A stretch of DNA of 64,000 bases from Paenibacillus sp. FSL H8-0332 (lineage in GTDB: Bacteria; Bacillota; Bacilli; Paenibacillales; Paenibacillaceae), in NCBI RefSeq assembly GCF_037963835.1, contig NZ_CP150145.1, positions 3,968,001-4,032,000 of the forward strand, read 5' to 3'. The first letter of the stretch is position 1, and every line of letters starts with the position of its first letter. The notes beneath the pieces are model-generated. The model was given only the letters and a program-made list of their open reading frames with translations, made no database searches and was not told the origin of the DNA. The position numbers were made by a program, and so were the translations under genes. This document shows, piece after piece, positions 19,245 to 26,025 of this stretch.

Positions 19245-19946
19245 TTAAGCTGTAGTTGTGTCTTCGCCCTGATGAGCTTCAACAACGGCATCAGCCATCT
19301 TACCAGTCAAGAGCTTCACGGCGCGGATAGCGTCGTCATTGCCTGGAATTACGTAGTCAATTTCATCCGGATCGCAGTTAGTATCAACGATAGCTACGAT
19401 AGGAATACCCAATTTGCGAGCTTCTGCTACTGCAATGCGCTCTTTACGCGGGTCAATGATGAACAGCGCGCTTGGAAGACCTTTCATGTTCTTGATACCG
19501 CCCAGGAATTTCTCAAGACGATCTTTCTCTTTGCGGAGAAGGATAACTTCTTTCTTAGGCAATACTGCAAAGGTACCGTCTTCTTCCCAAGCTTCCAATT
19601 TCTTCAGGCGATCAATACGCTTCTGAATCGTCTGGAAGTTAGTCAGGGTACCACCCAGCCAACGTTGGTTAATGAAGAACATACCTGAACGTTCAGCTTC
19701 TTCTTTTACGGAATCCTGTGCTTGCTTCTTTGTTCCTACGAATAGGATTGTGCCGTTGTCGCCAGCGACGCTCTTTACAAAGTTGTAAGCTTCCTCTACC
19801 TTTTTGACTGTTTTTTGCAAGTCAATAATGTAAATTCCGTTTCTTTCAGTGAAGATATAACGATCCATCTTTGGGTTCCAACGACGAGTCTGATGACCGA
19901 AGTGTACCCCAGCTTCGAGAAGCTGCTTCATGGAAATTACTGCCAT
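19245..19946 (-). CDS. rpsB: 30S ribosomal protein S2
   Basis: A 233-aa S2 protein of normal length. The N-terminus [26 protein letters not shown] and the [24 protein letters not shown] motif are family signatures. The ATG at 19946 has AGGAGGT eight bases upstream; an in-frame GTG two codons earlier is too close to that site. A consensus-like promoter and a 120-nt structured leader precede it. rpsB and tsf are adjacent, as in almost all bacteria. Confidence 0.97.
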   Translation of the reverse strand: MAVISMKQLLEAGVHFGHQTRRWNPKMDRYIFTERNGIYIIDLQKTVKKVEEAYNFVKSVAGDNGTILFVGTKKQAQDSVKEEAERSGMFFINQRWLGGTLTNFQTIQKRIDRLKKLEAWEEDGTFAVLPKKEVILLRKEKDRLEKFLGGIKNMKGLPSALFIIDPRKERIAVAEARKLGIPIVAIVDTNCDPDEIDYVIPGNDDAIRAVKLLTGKMADAVVEAHQGEDTTTA

Positions 19947-20006
19947 CTTCACGCACCTCCTAATTTTGGTTTATTGTGTGTCTCCTCCGCCGCGTGTCAT
20001 CTTTCT

Positions 20007-20040
20007 ACAAGACTTTCTTCAGAAGAAAGCACCTCTTGTC
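20007..20040 (-). promoter_or_regulatory. Structured leader upstream of rpsB
   Basis: Between the predicted start (~20069) and the rpsB ATG the minus-strand RNA can form a two-part stem: outer GACAAGA / TCTTGT and inner CTTTCT / AGAAAG. A small GTGTT / AACAC hairpin lies just upstream at 20053-20067. Ribosomal-protein leaders often carry a binding site for their own product, so autogenous control by S2 is possible. No named leader family was matched. Confidence 0.45.
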
Positions 20041-20075
20041 GAAATCAACTGGCGTGTGTTTTAACACCGTCAATT

Positions 20076-20104
20076 ACTATAACATATTAAAATCGCCTAT
20101 GCAA
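20076..20104 (-). promoter_or_regulatory. Sigma-A promoter of rpsB
   Basis: On the minus strand, TTGCAT (20104-20099) and TATAGT (20081-20076) are separated by exactly 17 bases, four and five matches to the sigma-A consensus. It begins at the end of the preceding MltG-like gene and gives a leader of about 120 nt. Confidence 0.7.
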
Positions 20105-20107
20105 CGA

Positions 20108-20713
20108 TTACTTTTTCACAGTAATCAGCTTATCAATAACGGAGTTGATGCTCTCTCCCTTGGTGAAGTTATAGCTGCCGTATTGAATGATAGTGTTCAC
20201 CTTACGGCTGTTCGCCGTCTGGAGAAACTTGTTCTTATCCTCTATCACCCCGGCCTCCGCAAGCAGATCGGCCGTCTGGGCAAGGGTAATACCAGTAGGA
20301 ATCCTTAGAGAGATCACCCCGTTCACAGCAACCGCAGGCGCACCAGGTGTAACCGGAGCCTTGGTAACAGGCTCTGCGGTGCTCTGCGGCTGCGCAGGAG
20401 CTGAGGGCTTGCCCGGAGTCGCTGCAGCGCTTGGCGTGGCAGCCGGCTTGGGCGGGATTGCAGGCGTAGAAGCTGGAGTTGCAGCTGGCTTGGCTGCCGC
20501 CTGGGAAGCCGGGGCCTCGGCCCCTTCCTCCGGCGATGGTGTAGCAGAAGCTTCCGCCGGGTCTACAAGGGTCAGATTCAGGCGGGTTGCTTGCCGGATA
20601 AGCTCTTCTTTGGTTAACGGCGCCGCCCTGCCAGCTATCATCAGCTGTAGCAGCAACGCGCCAGCAATCAATCCGACACCTAATCCCTGCATAAAGAATC
20701 GGTTCTTCATCAT
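20108..20713 (-). CDS. Membrane-anchored protein with MltG/YceG-like N-terminal subdomain
   Basis: A 201-aa protein. Residues 7-27 form one hydrophobic helix (LGVGLIAGALLLQLMIAG). Next comes a long Pro/Ala/Thr-rich spacer (~45-125). A C-terminal segment of about 75 aa begins ISLRIPTGITLAQTADLLAEAGVIEDKNKFL. This segment resembles the LysM-like module that precedes the catalytic domain in MltG endolytic transglycosylases. The catalytic domain is absent, so I would not call it an active transglycosylase. Predicted topology puts the C-terminus outside the membrane. It overlaps the SwrB-like gene by four bases (ATGA) and is the last gene before the rpsB promoter. Function unknown. Confidence 0.75.
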   Translation of the reverse strand: MMKNRFFMQGLGVGLIAGALLLQLMIAGRAAPLTKEELIRQATRLNLTLVDPAEASATPSPEEGAEAPASQAAAKPAATPASTPAIPPKPAATPSAAATPGKPSAPAQPQSTAEPVTKAPVTPGAPAVAVNGVISLRIPTGITLAQTADLLAEAGVIEDKNKFLQTANSRKVNTIIQYGSYNFTKGESINSVIDKLITVKK

Positions 20714-21285
20714 ACCGATTCCTCCTGCATTGCCAGCTGCAGAATAAGCTGTACCTCGCCCCGCTGCAGACCGGCGGTCTTGGCGATAGAATCTATCGAT
20801 TTCCCCTGCTCATGCAGCTCGAACAGACGCGGATACCGCAGCTTAATGGAGCTGACCGTCTTCTGCTTAACAGGAGCTTCTGCCGGAACCGAAGTCTCCC
20901 CTCCCTGGGACTTCTCCCCGCGAGCAGACGAACCTTCCCGCGAGAAGGTCGCTGCCAGCTGGAGCAGCCCTTTCTCCTCTGCAGTCAGCCGGGCATCCAT
21001 GAGCAGCAGGCTCTTTTGCAGCTCGCCCACCTGCTCCCGCAATAGACCAATCTCGTCCTGGAGGGCTGTCTTATTGCTCTGTGACTGTGTCTTAATACTG
21101 CCCACCAGCTTCAGCAGCTCAGAGTTCTCATGCTCAATATCGGCCATGTAGAGCTCCAGAGCAGCCTCTGTCTCCTTCAGGCTCTTCTTCTCCTCCGAGT
21201 CTTCCCTGCCCGCCCTGGCCGGCAGCCGTAGGGCATATACGATTGCGACTACGCCTACCAGCACGATGTATACCCATGGTTCCAA
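20710..21285 (-). CDS. SwrB-like (DUF6115-type) membrane-anchored coiled-coil protein
   Basis: A 191-aa protein starting at TTG (AAGGAG nine bases upstream). Residues 4-20 form an N-terminal membrane helix. A charged coiled coil follows (~30-105), and the C-terminus has a helix-turn-helix-like segment (RLFELHEQGKSIDSIAKTAGLQRGEVQLILQLA). This architecture, and its place between sigD and rpsB, match SwrB/YlxL of Bacillus subtilis, a factor that promotes flagellar export activation and swarming. Sequence identity to SwrB could not be measured, so the call rests on architecture and synteny. It is followed by the MltG-like gene with an ATGA overlap. Confidence 0.7.
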   Translation of the reverse strand: MEPWVYIVLVGVVAIVYALRLPARAGREDSEEKKSLKETEAALELYMADIEHENSELLKLVGSIKTQSQSNKTALQDEIGLLREQVGELQKSLLLMDARLTAEEKGLLQLAATFSREGSSARGEKSQGGETSVPAEAPVKQKTVSSIKLRYPRLFELHEQGKSIDSIAKTAGLQRGEVQLILQLAMQEESV

Positions 21286-21322
21286 GTGTGTAATCTCCTT
21301 CTGCGTTTAATTCTGGTCAAAA

Positions 21323-21631
21323 TCAAAGACTGAAATCTATACGGTGTCCCTTATAGGGATGCTCGGCATCATGGGTGTTCTCCTGCTTGTCCTGCTTGCG
21401 CGAATCAGACTGACTCCTGGGGCTGCTTCCCTTGCCGCCGTCCCGCAGCGCCGATTCGGCAGACTCATCAACCTCTGTGCTGCGCAGCGAGATTTCCTGG
21501 CTATGCTTCACATTCTGGCCTGCCAATTGCTGCTGGTCGAGTGCAGGACGCTGCTGAAGGTTATTCTGAACTTTGCCCGCATCATGCGTACGGGGCAGTG
21601 CAATTTGCAGTTCCACCGGTTTCAGACTCAT
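21323..21631 (-). CDS. Small hydrophilic conserved protein of the sigD operon
   Basis: A 102-aa protein that I do not recognise by name. The ATG at 21631 follows GAAGAGGG; an in-frame GTG six codons upstream lacks its own site. The N-terminal 40 residues (SLKPVELQIALPRTHDAG, then KVQNNLQQRPALDQQQ) look conserved and ordered. The rest is rich in Ser, Asp, Glu, Lys and Arg and probably disordered, ending YKGHRIDFSL. It has no membrane helix or signal peptide. It lies between the FapA-like gene and the SwrB-like gene, so a link to motility is inferred from position only. Confidence 0.7.
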   Translation of the reverse strand: MSLKPVELQIALPRTHDAGKVQNNLQQRPALDQQQLAGQNVKHSQEISLRSTEVDESAESALRDGGKGSSPRSQSDSRKQDKQENTHDAEHPYKGHRIDFSL

Positions 21632-21700
21632 AAGATCCCTCTTCTCCACTCAATGGTTTCAGAATCAAGGAATGGCAGGCCGCCACGGCTGCCCGCCTGA

Positions 21701-23104
21701 TTACACGTAAGGTATTATGGATATGTCCCCTTCACTATAGACGAAGGATACCCGCTCTGTCGGGTCCTTAACGAACCGGGTGTATCTGCCGATCACGATC
21801 TTGGAGCCTCCATAGATCGTCTTGACGACATCAACCCTGGCTCTGCCGGTATCCTCCAGCATGCGTTCGATCTCCAGCACACGCTCTTTGATTCTCTTTT
21901 CATCACGCATATGAGATTGCTTGGTTGCATTAAGCTTGACGCGAAGCGCCACCTTATCCGGTGATAGCTGGCCATTGGTCGCCAGTTGATTAAGCAGATA
22001 TAGCGCCTTATTGGTCTTGTCCTCATTCTCGAGAAGCTGCCGCAGCTCCTGGCGCAGTTCATTAATCTCATTCCTCAGCTCGGGAACAACGCCCACCTCA
22101 ATCGCTGTAGCTGTAGACATGGTATTGCCGATGGTGCGGGCAATCACCCGCTCGCCTGCCTGCACAATTCCGCCAACAATTAAGCCCTTGGCGCCGTTGC
22201 ACAGCACATCATGGCCTGCCCGGATGCTGGAATGCATGATGCTTTGGGAGACTATAATATCTTCCCCGGCCACAACATTGCCATCCTGGATGAACGAGAC
22301 CTTGACATTTTTGCCGGCGCTTACGAGGCCTTTATTATATCCGATGATGCCGCCGGTAATCTCGATGGACCCGCCCGATATCAGTTCAGCTCCCTCTACC
22401 CCGCCGACCACCCGGATATCTCCTGCGGATTTGACGGTGAAGCCGGTGAGCACATTGCCGCGGATGACGACCGTGCCCACGAAATCAATATTGCCTGTAC
22501 TGTAGTCCACATCCCCGTTGATTTCAAACACCGGAAATACATTGATCTTACCTTTGTCTGTCAGCGTAACCAATCCGTCGATCGCAGAATACATGGAGGT
22601 CTCTTCCTGATCCACCACCACATTCTTGCCTACCTTGAAGTGAGCCTCTTTCCCTGCCCGGAATGGAAGCTCCTCCCCTGTCACCATCTTGCCGCTCACA
22701 CCATTCTCCGCCAGAATAACCCTGGCAATAAGCTGGCCCTTCCTTACATTATGCAGCCGGACCAACTCTTTGTAATCTACCTTGCCATCCTCTTTCTCGA
22801 GAGGCTTGCGGTCCTCTTCCATATCAACGGTCAGCACCACACGGCCATCCTTACCGTTGACAGGAGGCTGTCCAATCGCGATGGGCACTCTGTTCCAGAA
22901 GTATTCTTCCGGGTTACTGCTGATCCGCGTTACAATATCATGCTGGATGCCGAAACGAATATTGTGACTGAACAGGAAGCTCTCAAGGTCCTCGACCGAA
23001 CAGGTGAAATTCTCATCCTTCTTGGTGAACTGAAGGTAAGCAATCCCCTTATCCTCCGAAAAAGTAACGCTCAGGTATTGGCTCAATACATATTGACCGA
23101 TCAA
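21701..23104 (-). CDS. FapA family (DUF342) protein
   Basis: A 467-aa protein of the FapA/DUF342 family. An N-terminal domain (1-~160) is followed by a right-handed beta-helix-like region (~165-330) with repeated short strands such as GNIDFVGTVVIRGNVLTGF and GGSIEITGGIIGYNKGLV, then a coiled coil (~335-420) and a short beta tail. FapA-type proteins occur next to flagellar and cell-surface genes in many bacteria, but their biochemical role is poorly known. The start is TTG with AAGGGGGAG upstream. It follows sigD by 30 bases and probably shares its transcript. Bacillus subtilis has no such gene here. Confidence 0.85.
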   Translation of the reverse strand: MIGQYVLSQYLSVTFSEDKGIAYLQFTKKDENFTCSVEDLESFLFSHNIRFGIQHDIVTRISSNPEEYFWNRVPIAIGQPPVNGKDGRVVLTVDMEEDRKPLEKEDGKVDYKELVRLHNVRKGQLIARVILAENGVSGKMVTGEELPFRAGKEAHFKVGKNVVVDQEETSMYSAIDGLVTLTDKGKINVFPVFEINGDVDYSTGNIDFVGTVVIRGNVLTGFTVKSAGDIRVVGGVEGAELISGGSIEITGGIIGYNKGLVSAGKNVKVSFIQDGNVVAGEDIIVSQSIMHSSIRAGHDVLCNGAKGLIVGGIVQAGERVIARTIGNTMSTATAIEVGVVPELRNEINELRQELRQLLENEDKTNKALYLLNQLATNGQLSPDKVALRVKLNATKQSHMRDEKRIKERVLEIERMLEDTGRARVDVVKTIYGGSKIVIGRYTRFVKDPTERVSFVYSEGDISIIPYV

Positions 23105-23134
23105 TTTCTGCTCCCCCTTGTCACCGTCACCCGG

Positions 23135-23923
23135 TTAATCATTTTGCATTAGAAGGTCCCGGTTCTTCTCAAGTGTTCCTCTTAGCCGCAAAATAGCTTT
23201 GGAATGAAGCTGGGAGATTCGCGAAGGAGACAGGGACATCACTTCCGCGATCTCGCTTAAAGATAAATCCTCATAATATAAAAGGGACACGACGGTCCGT
23301 TCTTTCACTGTTAATTTCTCGATGCCTTTGGTTAGCGTATCCCGCAGGTAGAACTCATTCACTTTACGGTCCGGATTCTTGGCCTTGTCATCTACCAATA
23401 TGGACATTCGTGTCTCTGATTCTTCTTCACGTATAGGATCTTCCAATGAACAGAGCGACATTACCGCAACATCCTGCAGCATCGTCTGAAACTCCGTTTC
23501 CGAAATATTCAGATACTGGCTCATTTCATCGTCACTTACCGATCTCAAATACTTCTGTTCCAGCTGCTGGTAGGCTTCCTCAATTTTTTTCGCTTTTTCG
23601 CGTACGGATCTGGGAACCCAGTCACTTTGCCGCAGAGAATCAAGGATTGCTCCTCTTACCCGCCAGGATGCATAGGTCTGGAATTGAAGCCCCCGCTTGT
23701 AGTCGAATTTTTCGATGGCATCAATAAGTCCCATTACACCGTTGCTGGCCAAATCGTCCTTGGAGACATTTTTGGGCAGCCCTACTGCCAGACGGCTGGA
23801 TACGTAATCAACAATATGGAGATAACTCTCAATCAGTTTTTTTTTGGCTTCAGGATCGCCGTGCTCTTTCCACTGCTCCCAAAGCAGGTCTGTATCCGAC
23901 TGAGCTGCTTTACGCTCGTTCAA
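23135..23923 (-). CDS. sigD: RNA polymerase sigma factor SigD (sigma-28/FliA family)
   Basis: A 262-aa sigma-28 factor that directs late flagellar, chemotaxis and autolysin genes. The region 2 motif GLIDAIEKFDYKRGLQFQTYA is followed by SWRVRGAILDSLRQSDWVPRSVR, characteristic of this subfamily. Region 4 has LSLSEIAEVMSLSPSRISQLHSKAI. The start is TTG at 23923, with AAGGGTG seven bases upstream. Its place near the end of the fla/che operon matches Bacillus, where position along the long transcript limits SigD levels. No flgM anti-sigma gene is in the window. Confidence 0.96.
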   Translation of the reverse strand: MNERKAAQSDTDLLWEQWKEHGDPEAKKKLIESYLHIVDYVSSRLAVGLPKNVSKDDLASNGVMGLIDAIEKFDYKRGLQFQTYASWRVRGAILDSLRQSDWVPRSVREKAKKIEEAYQQLEQKYLRSVSDDEMSQYLNISETEFQTMLQDVAVMSLCSLEDPIREEESETRMSILVDDKAKNPDRKVNEFYLRDTLTKGIEKLTVKERTVVSLLYYEDLSLSEIAEVMSLSPSRISQLHSKAILRLRGTLEKNRDLLMQND

Positions 23924-24000
23924 CGGCTTTCACCCTTCCCAAAGTTTAGTCAGCGGGCATCATGCGGCGCAAGATGACGGACTTTCGCCGCAGCACTCGC

Positions 24001-24414
24001 TTATTCTTCTTTCAGGTGACGAACGGCCTTGGCCAATTCTTCTGGATCTTTCATAGAGACTAGCTTCGGAGGCTGCAAAGGTGTGAACCCCCCGAGCTCT
24101 TCGCTTGCCGCCTCCCGTTTAGGGGTTAGCAGGTCCTTGAGCTCCTGATCCTCATCAGGTGTACTAATATCAAGCTTGGCGCCAAGGGACTCTCCGTTAT
24201 CGAACAACCCGGCTTCCGGGTCTGAGGATTCTTCTTTTGCGGTAATAAAACCCAATACCCATCTCAGGAAGAAAGCAAGCACAAACCAGATAATAAATCC
24301 GTACATGCCCCGAATCAGGCTGGTCCCTAGCAGGTTCTGTCCGTTATTCGCTAGGAAGGTTAGTACAAATCCGATTAGTCCGGCCACAATATTCAGTAAT
24401 AGTTTCCTGCTCAT
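24001..24414 (-). CDS. Two-helix membrane protein between cheD and sigD
   Basis: A 137-aa protein that I do not recognise by name. Two hydrophobic helices (about residues 5-22 and 36-57) are followed by an acidic cytoplasmic tail. The tail ends with FTPLQPPKLVSMKDPEELAKAVRHLKEE, a short segment that looks conserved. The ATG has AAGGA upstream, and the gene begins two bases after the cheD stop, so it is part of the operon. The 77-base gap to sigD carries a GCGGCG/CGCCGC inverted repeat. A role in motility is inferred from position; Bacillus subtilis has no gene between cheD and sigD. Confidence 0.75.
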   Translation of the reverse strand: MSRKLLLNIVAGLIGFVLTFLANNGQNLLGTSLIRGMYGFIIWFVLAFFLRWVLGFITAKEESSDPEAGLFDNGESLGAKLDISTPDEDQELKDLLTPKREAASEELGGFTPLQPPKLVSMKDPEELAKAVRHLKEE

Positions 24415-24416
24415 GG

Positions 24417-24914
24417 CTAAATTTCCTTCTGGCCTTTTTGAACGCTGCGGATAAAAATCACTCCGGTGCTGCAGGAGATTTCTATCGTGCGCCCATAATT
24501 GCCGCCTGTGTCCTCCGCGATAAGCGGAATATGAAGATTGTCCAGAGCAAGCTTGCAGGATTCCACATTTCGAGGCCCGATCCTCATGGTGTCACTCCCT
24601 CCGGCAAAAGCAAACATCTGCGAGCCTCCGGCCATCTTGGCCACAATCCGGCTTCTAACCGCCCCCAGCCCCAGCAGGCGGGCCAAAAGCTCAGGTACAG
24701 CAGTATCTGCGAATTTGGCAATATTCAGCTGTCCCTCCCGGGCAATCTCTGACGAGGGCAGCATCACATGAGCCATCCCCGCCAGCTTTTTACCGGGATC
24801 AAACAGAGTCAGACCTACGCAGGAGCCCAGACCGGTCGTACGAATAAGACTGTCCTGGCTGCCTACGTTCAAATCCGCCATACCTACTTTAATGATGCTC
24901 TGCTCTTCAATCAT
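24417..24914 (-). CDS. cheD: Chemoreceptor glutamine deamidase CheD
   Basis: A 165-aa CheD that deamidates specific glutamines in chemoreceptors and activates CheC phosphatase. The catalytic cysteine and histidine are in GLGSCVGLTLFD (about residue 32) and MAHVMLPSS (about residue 48). Its start overlaps the cheC stop by eight bases, consistent with the CheC-CheD complex being made together. Length matches Bacillus CheD (166 aa). Confidence 0.95.
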   Translation of the reverse strand: MIEEQSIIKVGMADLNVGSQDSLIRTTGLGSCVGLTLFDPGKKLAGMAHVMLPSSEIAREGQLNIAKFADTAVPELLARLLGLGAVRSRIVAKMAGGSQMFAFAGGSDTMRIGPRNVESCKLALDNLHIPLIAEDTGGNYGRTIEISCSTGVIFIRSVQKGQKEI

Positions 24915-25533
24915 TGTCGAACGGTACTCCTAAAGCCTTGAATATTTTGGGGAACGATTCCGGATCGGGAATAAGGAAGAATTGTCCTTCAATTTCATTT
25001 TGGCCTTCTAAAAAAGTCGTATCAATCAGCAGTGCATCATCGCCCATCTGACCGAATTGCAGCAGCCCATAGCCAAGAATGGCTCCGGCCATATCCATCG
25101 CCAGTGCCGGCACTGTCGGATACATGGACAGGGAGGTGAAGTCCGCCAGGGAAGAGAGGTAGGAGCCGGCCAAAATATTGCCGATCTCGCTTAATGCGGA
25201 TAACTCCATCTCACTCAGCTCATCGCCGCCGGAGACTTCAATGCCGGCAATCCGGCTGAGCAGGCTGCTGGCCGCTTCCGGAGTAAGAATAAAGAACAGG
25301 TTGCCCGGAGCTTCACCCTCCACACGCAGGAACACCGCATACACCAGCTCCTCCGCTCCGCCCACCTTATCAGTGATCTCCTCGAAGCTGAGCAGCTGTA
25401 CCTTCGGAACCGCCATGTCGATCGGCTTATTGAGCAGCTGGGACAAGGCAGTGGCCGCATTGCCGGCTCCAATATTCCCGACTTCCTTGAGCACATCCAT
25501 CTTAAAATCCTTGAAGTTCTTGAAAAGCTCCAT
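24907..25533 (-). CDS. cheC: CheY-P phosphatase CheC
   Basis: A 208-aa CheC of the CheC/CheX/FliY family. It has two phosphatase signatures of the type E-x-x-N: LKEVGNIGAGNAATALSQLL at residues 15-34 and LSEIGNILAGSYLSSLADF near 115. Both active-site motifs therefore look intact. GGAGGG precedes the ATG. It is four bases after cheW and overlaps cheD. With CheD it adjusts receptor adaptation and CheY-P levels. Confidence 0.95.
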   Translation of the reverse strand: MELFKNFKDFKMDVLKEVGNIGAGNAATALSQLLNKPIDMAVPKVQLLSFEEITDKVGGAEELVYAVFLRVEGEAPGNLFFILTPEAASSLLSRIAGIEVSGGDELSEMELSALSEIGNILAGSYLSSLADFTSLSMYPTVPALAMDMAGAILGYGLLQFGQMGDDALLIDTTFLEGQNEIEGQFFLIPDPESFPKIFKALGVPFDND

Positions 25534-25536
25534 AGG

Positions 25537-25998
25537 CTAGCCCTCCAGGCTTTCCAATTGCACGATTTCACTCTTGTTGAGCACTTCGGACAGGTTAAGC
25601 ATAATCAGCAGACGGTCATCTCCTATTTTGGCCACCCCGTCCAGATACTTCGCCTTGATGCCGCCCACAACATCCGGCGGTACATCAATAATGTCACGGT
25701 TCAAGTCGATGACATCGTTGGCTGAATCGACAATGAAGCCCACTTCCATCTCATTCACATTGACAATGATGATCCGGGTCTGGTCGGTGTGCTCTGCTTC
25801 CTCGATGCCGAAGCGTCCGCGCAGATCGATAACCGGAATCACGACGCCGCGCAGATTGATCACACCTTTGATAAATGAATAGGTCTTCGGTACGCGGGTA
25901 ATCGGCATCATGCGTTCAATCGTCTGGACCTTCTCTACTTCTATGCCGTATTCTTCAGTGCCAAGCTTGAATACAATTACTTTGATATCTTCAGCCAT
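25537..25998 (-). CDS. cheW: Chemotaxis coupling protein CheW
   Basis: A 153-aa CheW domain protein linking receptors to CheA in the membrane-associated signalling array. The fold's signatures EEYGIEVEKVQTIERMMPITRVP and FIKGVINLRGVVIPVIDLRGRFG are clear. GGGAGGT lies upstream of the ATG. It follows cheA by 27 bases. Confidence 0.96.
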   Translation of the reverse strand: MAEDIKVIVFKLGTEEYGIEVEKVQTIERMMPITRVPKTYSFIKGVINLRGVVIPVIDLRGRFGIEEAEHTDQTRIIIVNVNEMEVGFIVDSANDVIDLNRDIIDVPPDVVGGIKAKYLDGVAKIGDDRLLIMLNLSEVLNKSEIVQLESLEG

Positions 25999-26025
25999 GG
26001 AATGAACCTCCCTGTTCTAACCTGA

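Noticed and set aside
20106..20126. GATTAC/GTAATC inverted repeat at the end of the MltG-like gene
   Set aside because: No U-tract follows and it overlaps the stop codon and the rpsB -35 box, so a terminator call is not supported.
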